Source: Saccharicrinis sp963677345
Lineage (GTDB): Bacteria; Bacteroidota; Bacteroidia; Bacteroidales; Marinilabiliaceae
NCBI GenBank assembly: GCA_963677345.2
Contig: CAXXLC010000014.1
Coordinates: forward strand, 149,128 to 213,127
Direction: 5' to 3'
DNA: 64,000 nucleotides
The position numbers and the translations under genes were made by a program. The first letter of the stretch is position 1, and each line of letters starts with the position of its first letter. The notes beneath the pieces were generated by a model. The model searched no databases and was not told where the DNA came from. It worked only from the letters and a program-made list of their open reading frames with translations. Shown one piece after another: positions 29,327 to 37,378 of the stretch.

Positions 29327-30435
29327 ATGAACAAAACGTATTTTATCATTCCTTTAATTTCAGTTTTTCTGATGAACTGTGGTTCACGTAAGTCCAAAGA
29401 GCAAAATTCAAAATCGTTAATTGAAACATTTTGGACATCGCAGGATAAAGGTATCTTATTCGGACATCAGGATGACCTTGCATATGGACAAAACTGGAAA
29501 TATATCGATGGGGAATCTGATGTTAAAAGAGTGGCAGGCGATTATCCCGCAGTATTCGGATGGGATTTAGGAGGACTTGAAAGAGGTGATGAGGTAAACC
29601 TTGATTCTGTTCCTTTTGATGTTATGAGAAAGTTGGTAATTCAAGCTGATAACATGGGTGGTGTAAATACTTTTAGTTGGCATCCGTATTCTATCGTTAC
29701 CGGAAAAAACTCATGGTATACCGATACATCAGTAGTTGAACATATTCTGCCTCAGGGCGAATATCATGCGGAGTTTATTAATGAATTAAATCGAATAGGT
29801 GATTTCTTATTATCATTAAAAAATTCACAAGGGAAACCGCTTGAATTTATATTTAGGCCTTGGCATGAAATGAATGGAAAATTGGTTTTGGTGGGGTACT
29901 AAAACAACTACACCTGAAGAGTATAAACAATTATTTCGTTTTACAATCGACTACCTTAAAAATATAAAAGGTTTGCATAATATGCTGGTTTGTTATTCTC
30001 CTAATGGTGGACTTTCAACAAAAGAAGAGTATTTAGTATGGTATCCAGGAGATGATGTGGTTGATATGTTGGGTTGTAGATATTTACGAATGGCCGGGTA
30101 TGGAAAATTGGGTTGAAACCACCCGGCAAAACCTCAGCGTTATGATTGAAGCTGCTAAAGAAAAAAATAAACCGGCGGCTTTTACCGAAACAGGGTGTGA
30201 GAATGTTACTGATGCAAAGTGGTTTACAGAAAAGCTTTATAAAGCCATGGAGCCTGATAGTATAGCAAATCATATTAGCTATGTACTGCTCTGGAGAAAT
30301 GATCCTAAAAAGCATCATTTCTTTGCCTATGAAGGACATCCATCCGAAGCTAATGCGATAGAATTTTTATCTAAATCAAATATTTGGTTGTTAAAAGACT
30401 TTAATGATAATAAAGCTAACCGGTGTTTGAAATAA
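29327..30435 (+). pseudogene. GH26 beta-mannanase/mannobiohydrolase, two indels
   Basis: Lipoprotein signal (SVFLMNCGSRKS), then a GH26 barrel of about 370 residues. The acid/base Glu is in IFRPWHEMNG and the nucleophile region is AAFTETGCEN. The HPY motif after FSW is present (TFSWHPYS). Frame changes sit near 29881 (extra A, before NWFWWG) and near 30082 (extra base before DIYEWPG). Homologues next to GH130 and an epimerase in Bacteroides release mannobiose from mannan ends, so this may be the periplasmic mannobiose-producing enzyme. It starts 28 bases after the first GH26 gene. Disruption may be sequence error. Confidence 0.85.
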
Positions 30436-30640
30436 TGAGTGTGAAGATATAGAGTACTGAGTTTATTTAAAGTTTTAAAGTTTTACTTTGAGTAGGGTGA
30501 GGATGTTGCTGACCTAATGTAGAACACTTTCTGTGTTTTGGATATACTGTGTCGTATGGTTTTCGAATTTCGTTTCAAAAAAAACAAATAGAGTATCCAG
30601 GTAAAACTACCACCACAACTAACACATAAAAGAAAATTAG

Positions 30641-31806
30641 ATGTTGAATAATTTATTTGAAGAAAGAAAAATAAGGATTGAAAAAGAGCATGAAGCGCTC
30701 TTGTCAAAACCTAATGAGGAGTTGTTTAGTACAAATGGCATTTTTAGCAGATATAAAAATCCTGTTTTAACACGTGATCATGTGCCTTTAAAATGGCGTT
30801 TTGATTATAATAAAGAAACAAATCCATTTTTTATGGAGCGTATCGGCTTCAATGCTACTATGAATTCAGGTGCTATTAAATTAAATGGTAAGTATTTATT
30901 GGTGGTTAGAACTGAAGGAAATGATCGCAAATCATTTTTTGCAGTAGCAGAAAGTCCTAATGGCGTGGATAATTTTAGGTTTTGGGATCGTCCACTTACT
31001 ATGCCCGAAACAGATGACCCGGATATCAATATCTACGATATGAGAGTAACGCAACATGATGATGGGTTTATTTATGGTGTTTTTGCTCCGAACGTAAAGA
31101 TCCTGATGCTTCGTCAGGTGATACCAGTAGCGCCGTGGCTGCCGCAGGTATTGCCCGTACTAAAGATATGGTATCCTGGGAACGCTTACCGGATTTAATT
31201 AGTCATGCAGGTCAGCAGCGTAATGCTGTTTTATTCCCTCATTTTATTGATGGGAAATATGCATTTTATACCCGTCCCCAGGATGGTTTTATTGATACCG
31301 GTTCTGGTGGAGGTATTGGCTTTGGTTTGTCAGAAACCATTGAAAATGCCGAAGTCAAAGATGAAGTTATTGTTGATCCTAAAACATATCATACCATCTA
31401 TGAAGTAAAGAATGGTTTGGGTCCTGCCCCGATAAAAACTGAAAAAGGTTGGTTGCAGTTGGCTCATGGTGTACGAAATACTGCTGCAGGTCTTAGATAT
31501 ACGCTTTATATGTTTATGACAGATCTTGAAAAACCCTGGAAAGTGATTCATAAGCCTGCCGGACATTTTATGGGGCCATTAAAAGAAGAACGGGTTGGTG
31601 ATGTGTCAAATGTTCTTTTTGCTAATGGATGGATTTGTGATGATGATGGAAAAGTATATATTTATTACGCATCATCAGATACAAGGATGCATATTGCAAC
31701 CTCAACAGTGGATCAGCTGGTGGATTATTGTATGAATACTCCCGAAGATGAATTCAGATCAGCTGCTTCGGTACAAAGAATAAATGATTTAATAGATAAA
31801 AATTGA
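30641..31806 (+). pseudogene. GH130 4-O-beta-mannosyl-glucose phosphorylase, one indel
   Basis: About 388 residues without a signal peptide, so cytoplasmic. It splits beta-1,4-mannosyl-glucose with phosphate to mannose-1-phosphate and glucose. GH130 features are visible: GFNATMNSGAIKLNGKYLLVVR, the DINIYDMRVT catalytic-Asp region and, after correction, CSERKDPDA, typical of subfamily 1. The frame breaks near 31085, where one T is missing from a T run (GVFAPNV instead of GVFCSERK). It precedes the epimerase that makes its substrate, the arrangement known from the Bacteroides fragilis mannan cluster. The gap before it (30436-30640) holds no gene. Confidence 0.87.
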
Positions 31807-31811
31807 TAAGA

Positions 31812-33027
31812 ATGAAAATGGTCAGCCCTTACATAAACATAGATCAATTAGTAAATGAGATGGGAGAGGAATTCTCCCTTCTTTTACGGTATTGGACTGA
31901 CAATTCTTTGGATAATAATTTAGGAGGATTTGTTGGGGAACGTGATTTTTATAATAATTTAGTACCTGGTGTTGAAAAAGGAGCTGTGTTAAATGCCCGT
32001 ATTTTATGGACTTTTTCTGCAGCTTATAACTTTTCTGAAAATCATGATTATCTGAAAATAGCTTATAGAGCCTATCATTACCTTATTGAAAAATTCTGGG
32101 ATAAAGATTTTTGGCGGACTGTATTGGTCCGTGAGTCCTTCGGGAAAGGTCGTCTCTGATCGAAAGCAAATCTATGCCCAGGGATTTGGTATTTATGGCT
32201 TGTCTGAATTTTATAAAGCAACAGGTAATCATTTGGTATTGGAATATGCACAAAAGCTATTTGAATTGATAGAAAAGAATAGTTATGATACTAAGTTTGG
32301 AGGATATGTAGAGGCATTATCCCGGGATTGGAATGTATTGGAAGATATGCGTTTGAGTGATAAGGATGCCAATGAACCAAAATCAATGAATACACATTTA
32401 CATATTCTCAAACCTTATACCAATCTTTATCGTGTATGGAAAAACGATCAGTTAAAAGATAGGATATTTTCATTGATTGAAGTCTTTAATAATCATATCA
32501 TAAATCAGAATACTGCTCATTTTGAATTGTTTTTTGATTATGACTGGACTGTTAAATCGGCAATCACATCGTATGGACATGATATTGAAGGAGCCTGGCT
32601 TTTATATGAGGCAGCTCACGAATTAGGAGATAAAGATATTCTGCAGAAGGTAAAAAATATTTGCATTAGAATGGTTGATGTTACCATAAAGGAGGGGATG
32701 GTGAATGATGGTTCTGTTTATAACGAAAAGGAACATGATCACCTGGATGATGATAAACATTGGTGGCCTCAGGCTGAGGCTATGGTTGGATTGGCTTATG
32801 CCTGGGATATAACAGGGGAAGAAAAGTATTATAAGACAATGGTTAAAACCTGGTCTTTTATCAAAGAAAAAATGATTGACAAACAAAATGGTGAGTGGTT
32901 CTGGCGTGTTGATGCTAAAGGAAATCCGCTTACGCATGATGTTAAACTCGGCTTTTGGAAATGCCCGTATCATAACAGCCGTGCTTTAATGGAAGTCATC
33001 ACTATTTTAAATAAAAGTAAGACCTGA
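31812..33027 (+). pseudogene. Mannobiose/cellobiose 2-epimerase (AGE family), one indel
   Basis: About 405 residues, cytoplasmic, of the N-acylglucosamine 2-epimerase (alpha/alpha)6-barrel family. It converts mannobiose to mannosyl-glucose for the GH130 enzyme. Family motifs include NARILWTFSAAY, HLHILKPYTNLY, SYGHDIEGAWLL with the catalytic His, and HWWPQAEAMVG. The frame breaks near 32118: one extra T turns KDFGGLYWSV into KDFWRTVLV. An upstream TTG in frame is less likely than the ATG at 31812. It starts five bases after the GH130 stop, so translation is coupled. Its stop codon lies inside a repeat (33021-33074) that recurs after the transporter. Confidence 0.88.
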
Positions 33028-33074
33028 CAGCGTATAATACCAAGCTGTAAATTTAAACCTGTCAGCGTCTGGTG
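33021..33074 (+). repeat. REP-like hairpin repeat, copy 1 (before the transporter)
   Basis: Starts GACCTGACAGC, contains CAAGCTGTAAATTTA and ends CCTGTCAGCGTCTGGTG. CTGACAG and CTGTCAG form an inverted repeat. A near-identical copy is at 34997-35049, so the two flank the symporter gene. Confidence 0.8.
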
Positions 33075-33084
33075 TTTTATTAAC

Positions 33085-33199
33085 AAGCTGTAAATCAATT
33101 CTCCCCCAATTGGGGGAGTTAGAAGGGGCTTTTATCTCCCTTTTTGGGGGAGTTAGAGGGGGCTTTTATCTCCCTTTTGGGGAGATTGAGAGGTGCTTA
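33085..33199 (+). repeat. Dispersed palindromic repeat, copy 3, with partial tandem units
   Basis: The same element as at 14255 (core CTCCCCCAATTGGGGGAG), followed by two truncated units, each GGGGAGTTAGAGGGGGCTTT-like. It fills the gap between the epimerase and the symporter and ends 10 bases before the symporter start. Confidence 0.85.
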
Positions 33200-33208
33200 A
33201 AATAAATT

Positions 33209-34996
33209 ATGAAAATGAACTACAAACTAAATATTAAAGAAAAAATAGGGTATGGATTAGGGGATGCAGCTTCTTCCATGTTCTGGAAATTGTTTTCCAT
33301 GTATCTGTTGTTTTTTTATACAGATGTTTTTGGAATTCCTGCAGCAGCTGCTGGAACAATGTTTCTGTTAACGCGCATTTGGGATGCAGCAAATGACCCT
33401 ATTATGGGGGTTCTTGCTGACAGAACCAAGAGTCGCTGGGGAAAATTCAGGCCTTATTTATTATGGCTGGCTATTCCGTTTGGTGTGATAGGCGTGTTAC
33501 TGTTTTCTACTCCCGACCTTGGAACAACAGGTAAAATTGTATATGCTTATGTGACTTATACTGTTATGATGATGGTGTATACCGGGGTTAATGTTCCTTA
33601 TGCTGCATTGATGGGAGTAATGACCCCTGATTCAAAACAAAGAACAACCTTGTCAACCTTCAGGATGGTATTTGCTTTTGCAGGAAGTATTCTTGTGCTG
33701 GCCACTTTTCAGCCCTTGTTCGATACATTTGGATCAAATACTGTAAATAGCTATGTTAAATCAAACGAGGCTCTTTTTATTTCTCAAAATATAAATCAGG
33801 AAAATACCTGGGTGTATTCTATTGACCAGACAGATTCTGAATTGGAAACGGTTGATTCTTTATTGGTTTTAAATATGAAAGTGAAAACCAATAGTGATGA
33901 AGAGTTACAAATAGGTTTTATTTCTGGTGGTGGTCAAAAGTCAAAGTTTATTTCAATGGCCGGTAGCGATAATGCATACGGTTTAAAAAGGGATGGGGCA
34001 TGGAGTAGTTTGAAAATTAAATTGAAGGATGTATATAATGGAGACTTTGTTTCATCTGATTTTGGCAATTTAAAAATAGTGGCTGTTTCAAATGCTATTC
34101 ATGATTTTGATATTAAAGATGTAGCTTTAAATCAGGTAGATTATAAAAAAGGAACACAAAAAGCTGTAATGATCATCGCAGTAGTTGCAATTGTGTTTTT
34201 CCTGCTTACTTTTTCCTGGACTAAAGAGCGGGTAAAACCTATACATGAAGAAAAAACTTCAGTAAAGAATGATCTGAAGGATTTGCTAAAAAATGGTCCT
34301 TGGTTTATTTTGCTTGGTGCAGGTGTTTCTGCTTTAATATTTAACTCTATCAGAGATGGTGCTGCCATATATTATTTTCGCTATTTTATTCAAAAAGAAG
34401 ATGCAATAGATATGAACTTTTTAGGATTTTCATTGCCCATTGCATTGAGTACCATTTTTTTGGTTATTGGTCAGGCAGCCAATATTGTTGGCGTTATTAT
34501 AGCAAAGCCTGTTTCTGATAGGTTTGGTAAGCGTCATACTTTTTTGATGGCTATGGTACTGGCCTCTGTGTTTAGCCTTATTTTCTATTTCTTTGATAGA
34601 AGTTCTGTGGTCTTGATTTTTGTTTTTCAGTTTATGATTAGTGTTTGTGCTGGAAGTATTTTCCCTCTTCTGTGGTCAATGTATGCTGATATTGCTGATT
34701 ATTCAGAGTGGAAAACAGGAAGAAGAGCCACCGGCTTAATTTTCTCGTCGTCTTCTATGTCGCAAAAGTTTGGGTGGACTTTAGGGGGGGCAGTCACCGG
34801 TTGGCTATTGGCACTGTATGGTTTTAAAGCTGATGTGGTTCAAACAGAAGAAACACAAAATGCCTTACGTTTGATGTTAAGTGTGTTCCCGGCTATTGGA
34901 GCAGCCTTATCAGTTCTTTTTGTATATATTTATAAACTAAGTGATTCGTATATGGAAAAAGTCAATGCGGAGCTTAATGAAATACGAAAATCCTAA
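33209..34996 (+). CDS. GPH-type sugar:cation symporter with an inserted beta-rich domain
   Basis: 595 residues, inner membrane. Glycoside-pentoside-hexuronide transporters have about 450-480 residues; here a soluble stretch of about 140 residues (173-314) sits between membrane helices 5 (152-170) and 6 (318-337). Family motifs are present: YGLGDAASSMFW at the start, NDPIMGVLADRTKSRWGKFRPY between helices 2 and 3, and SDRFGKRHTF in the second half. The inserted part looks like a beta-sandwich (LLVLNMKVKT, DGAWSSLKIKL, LKIVAVSN, HDFDIKDVAL), the strand pattern of carbohydrate-binding domains. It should face the periplasm. The likely job is mannobiose import, feeding the epimerase just upstream. 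The frame is intact. Confidence 0.9.
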   Translation: MKMNYKLNIKEKIGYGLGDAASSMFWKLFSMYLLFFYTDVFGIPAAAAGTMFLLTRIWDAANDPIMGVLADRTKSRWGKFRPYLLWLAIPFGVIGVLLFSTPDLGTTGKIVYAYVTYTVMMMVYTGVNVPYAALMGVMTPDSKQRTTLSTFRMVFAFAGSILVLATFQPLFDTFGSNTVNSYVKSNEALFISQNINQENTWVYSIDQTDSELETVDSLLVLNMKVKTNSDEELQIGFISGGGQKSKFISMAGSDNAYGLKRDGAWSSLKIKLKDVYNGDFVSSDFGNLKIVAVSNAIHDFDIKDVALNQVDYKKGTQKAVMIIAVVAIVFFLLTFSWTKERVKPIHEEKTSVKNDLKDLLKNGPWFILLGAGVSALIFNSIRDGAAIYYFRYFIQKEDAIDMNFLGFSLPIALSTIFLVIGQAANIVGVIIAKPVSDRFGKRHTFLMAMVLASVFSLIFYFFDRSSVVLIFVFQFMISVCAGSIFPLLWSMYADIADYSEWKTGRRATGLIFSSSSMSQKFGWTLGGAVTGWLLALYGFKADVVQTEETQNALRLMLSVFPAIGAALSVLFVYIYKLSDSYMEKVNAELNEIRKS

Positions 34997-35049
34997 GACC
35001 TGACAGCTTTTTTACCAAGCTGTAAATTTATACCTGTCAGCGTCTGGTG
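34997..35049 (+). repeat. REP-like hairpin repeat, copy 2 (after the transporter)
   Basis: Near-identical to 33021-33074, beginning immediately after the symporter stop codon. The CTGACAG/CTGTCAG inverted repeat may act as a transcript-end hairpin. Confidence 0.8.
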
Positions 35050-35052
35050 ATC

Positions 35053-35173
35053 ACTAAGAACTAAGAACTAAGAACTAAGAACTAAAAACTAAGAACTAAG
35101 AACTAATAACTAGAAACTAGGAACTAACAACTAACAACTAACAACTAGAAACTAGGAACTAAGTACTAAGTAC
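35053..35173 (+). repeat. Heptanucleotide microsatellite (AACTAAG-type)
   Basis: About seventeen head-to-tail copies of a degenerate 7-base unit (AACTAAG, AACTAGA, AACTAAC) just before the GH5 gene. Its copy number may vary and it lies in the GH5 leader. Confidence 0.85.
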
Positions 35174-35189
35174 AAATAATTATTGCATT

Positions 35190-36500
35190 ATGAAAAGCAT
35201 AACCTACATATCCGTTTTAATATTGCTCGTCATTACAGGATGTAATCCAAAGCAATCAGAACAAAGCAGTTTTGTAACCCGAAAAGGACATCAGTTTATC
35301 AGGAACAATAAACCTTACTATTTTGTTGGAACTAACTATTGGTATGGTGGAATTTTAGCTTCTACCGGAGAAGGTGGTGATAGAGAAAGATTAAAAAAAG
35401 AACTTGATCTGATGCAACATGTTGGAATCAAAAACTTGCGCATTTTAGCAGGAGCTGAGGGTCCAAATAATGAACCTTTTAGAGTGACCCCTGCTTTGCA
35501 GTTAGAACCGGGCGTATATAACGACACGCTGTTGGATGGCCTGGATTTTTTACTCTACGAGATGAGTAAAAGAAAGATGCAGGCTGTTTTGTATCTGAAT
35601 AATACCTGGGAATGGTCGGGTGGATATGGTCAATATCTGAATTGGTGCGGGTATGGCCAAATCCCTTATCCAAATATTAAACCGCATAGCTGGCCTGAGT
35701 TTATGGCCTATTGTTCACAGTTTCATGCCAGTGACTCGTGTCAGAAATTGTATCGTGACCATATTAAATATATGCTTTCGCGGACTAATAAGTACAATGG
35801 ATTAAAATATACTGATGATCCTACAATTATGACCTGGGAACTCGCCAATGAGCCTCGTGCTTTGTCTGAAGAGAATAAAGAGAATTTTGCAAAATGGGTG
35901 AAAAATACGGCAGATTATATAAAGGCTCTGGATCCGAATCATTTGGTTACAACAGGTACAGAAGGCAAGCATGGGTGTGAGCAGGATCTGGAGCTTTTTA
36001 AAACAATACATAGTTATAGTAGTGTTGATTATTTAACCATGCATATATGGCCTAAAAACTGGCAATGGATCGATTGCGAAAGAATATCAGAAACATTGGA
36101 TTCAGCAATAGTGCTTACTGATAATTATATGGAATTGCATATGCAGGTAGCTAAAGAACTTGATAAGCCAATCGTGTTTGAAGAGTTTGGTTTACCACGT
36201 GACCATCATCAGTTTAATACTGAAGATGGAACTACAGCACGTGATAAATATTACAGTCATGCATTTGCAAAAGTAGAGCAAAGTGCTAAAAAAGGGGATG
36301 TGTTAGCAGGTAGTAACTTTTGGGCTTTTGGTGGTTTTGGTCGTCACTTAAAAGAAGATCCTATGTGGAGTAATGGTGATGATTTAATGGGTGATCCTCC
36401 TCAGGAAGAACAAGGCTTAAACTCTGTTTTTGATACCGATAGTACCATGTCGGTGATTAAGGAACATTATCTCAGATTAAAGTATGTTTTAGATAAGTAA
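35190..36500 (+). CDS. GH5 endo-beta-mannanase (GH5_7-like), lipoprotein
   Basis: 436 residues with a lipoprotein signal (LLVITGCNPK). The TIM barrel starts FVTRKGHQFIRNNKPYYFVGTNYWYGG, as in family 5 subfamily 7 mannanases. The acid/base Glu is in TWELANEPR and the nucleophile Glu in VFEEFGLPR. It cuts internal beta-1,4 mannosidic bonds, at the surface or in the periplasm. It is the last gene of the locus, after the symporter and a 7-base microsatellite, and is followed by a terminator. The frame is intact. Confidence 0.93.
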   Translation: MKSITYISVLILLVITGCNPKQSEQSSFVTRKGHQFIRNNKPYYFVGTNYWYGGILASTGEGGDRERLKKELDLMQHVGIKNLRILAGAEGPNNEPFRVTPALQLEPGVYNDTLLDGLDFLLYEMSKRKMQAVLYLNNTWEWSGGYGQYLNWCGYGQIPYPNIKPHSWPEFMAYCSQFHASDSCQKLYRDHIKYMLSRTNKYNGLKYTDDPTIMTWELANEPRALSEENKENFAKWVKNTADYIKALDPNHLVTTGTEGKHGCEQDLELFKTIHSYSSVDYLTMHIWPKNWQWIDCERISETLDSAIVLTDNYMELHMQVAKELDKPIVFEEFGLPRDHHQFNTEDGTTARDKYYSHAFAKVEQSAKKGDVLAGSNFWAFGGFGRHLKEDPMWSNGDDLMGDPPQEEQGLNSVFDTDSTMSVIKEHYLRLKYVLDK

Positions 36501-36567
36501 TATCCCGAGCTCGACATGAAATTTTAATAGAACTCAGATTAATAGTTTTAATAGAATATAGTTGTAT

Positions 36568-36600
36568 AGCCACAAGTATTTAAGCTTGTGGCTTTTTTGT
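36568..36600 (+). terminator. Terminator after the mannan locus
   Basis: A 9-bp stem (AGCCACAAG with CTTGTGGCT) and an 8-base loop, followed by six Ts. It marks the end of the GH5 transcript. Confidence 0.85.
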
Positions 36601-36710
36601 TTTTAGTGAGTCTGTTATTCTGCAGTTTGTTCAACTATATGTGATTTTTTTATTTCAGGTTCATATTATTTCGTGTCAAATATTAAATTATTCGTTTAAA
36701 GTTTATAATA

Positions 36711-36741
36711 CTTGTTTAAATATACCCTCTGCATAATTTTG
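36711..36741 (+). promoter_or_regulatory. Candidate promoter of the MarR gene
   Basis: CTTG at 36711-36714 (close to the -33 TTTG) and TAATTTTG at 36734-36741 (matching -7 TAnnTTTG) with a 19-base spacer, the usual Bacteroidota geometry. Two CAACAGTTG palindromes follow, at 36776 and 36792. The rest of the gap 36501-36890 holds only the mannan-locus terminator and AT-rich sequence. Confidence 0.55.
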
Positions 36742-36775
36742 TATCCGTTTGTTAAGAAAAATTAAAAGGTATTTT

Positions 36776-36800
36776 CAACAGTTGCAAACGTCAACAGTTG
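36776..36800. promoter_or_regulatory. Candidate MarR operator pair
   Basis: Two copies of the palindrome CAACAGTTG (36776-36784 and 36792-36800), 16 bases apart, downstream of the candidate promoter. A third copy is at 37343-37351, in the gap before the efflux operon. Confidence 0.5.
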
Positions 36801-36890
36801 TGTTTTAATTTGCATCTGTTTTATAAGAACATGATTGTATTCGATTCATAAGGTCTTATAAAATTGGGTTGTAAACTAAAATAGTTAAAA

Positions 36891-37334
36891 ATGAAAGTTG
36901 AAGTCAAGCCATTAGGAATGACAATAGGAGCTATAAAATCTATTTTTCCAAAGTTGATTGCTGATCTGCAAAAGGAAAAAGGGATTGATTATAGTTTTGA
37001 TCAAATGGTTGTTTTACTGGTGCTTAGGTTTTGTGAAAAAGAAGCTCCCGTGCAACAGGATATTGCTGAGATTATGAAAAAAGATAAATCGGTTGTACTC
37101 AGGATGATTGATGTGCTCGAAAAAGATGGTTTATTGGTACGCAGCACAGATCCTAATGACAGGAGAAGAAATATTATAACGCTGACAAAAAAAGGTTTTG
37201 ATTATACTGAGCTGACCATAGCTTGTGACCAGGAAATAACGCTTAGTTTGATGGAAGGCTTAACAGAGGAAGAGATTTCTACTTTTTATAAAGTGTTTGA
37301 CCATATTCAATCTAAAATAGGATTGAAATCATGA
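36891..37334 (+). CDS. MarR-family transcriptional regulator
   Basis: 147 residues with the MarR winged helix: KEAPVQQDIAEIMKKDKSVVLRMIDVLEKDGLLVRSTDPNDRRRNIITLTKKG. The DRR(R)N wing signature is complete. MarR proteins bind as dimers to palindromes and usually repress an adjacent efflux operon until a ligand releases them. Here it lies 44 bases before the RND genes, and a CAACAGTTG palindrome is in that gap as well as upstream of its own start. I infer local control of efflux and autoregulation. The ligand is unknown. Confidence 0.92.
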   Translation: MKVEVKPLGMTIGAIKSIFPKLIADLQKEKGIDYSFDQMVVLLVLRFCEKEAPVQQDIAEIMKKDKSVVLRMIDVLEKDGLLVRSTDPNDRRRNIITLTKKGFDYTELTIACDQEITLSLMEGLTEEEISTFYKVFDHIQSKIGLKS

Positions 37335-37342
37335 AATTATAA

Positions 37343-37351
37343 CAACAGTTG
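37343..37351. promoter_or_regulatory. Third CAACAGTTG palindrome, before the efflux operon
   Basis: Lies 8 bases after the marR stop and 28 bases before the membrane-fusion protein gene. Same 9-base palindrome as the two at 36776-36800. Confidence 0.45.
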
Positions 37352-37378
37352 CTAATATAAACTATTGTAAAAACAACG

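Noticed and set aside
24195..33027. Programmed ribosomal frameshifting in the mannan locus
   Set aside because: There are too many shifts, in both +1 and -1 directions and without common slippery sites or stimulatory structures. Sequence error or decay is simpler.
35053..35173. An origin or iteron array
   Set aside because: The 7-base units are degenerate, have no replication gene nearby and resemble other low-complexity tracts in this genome.
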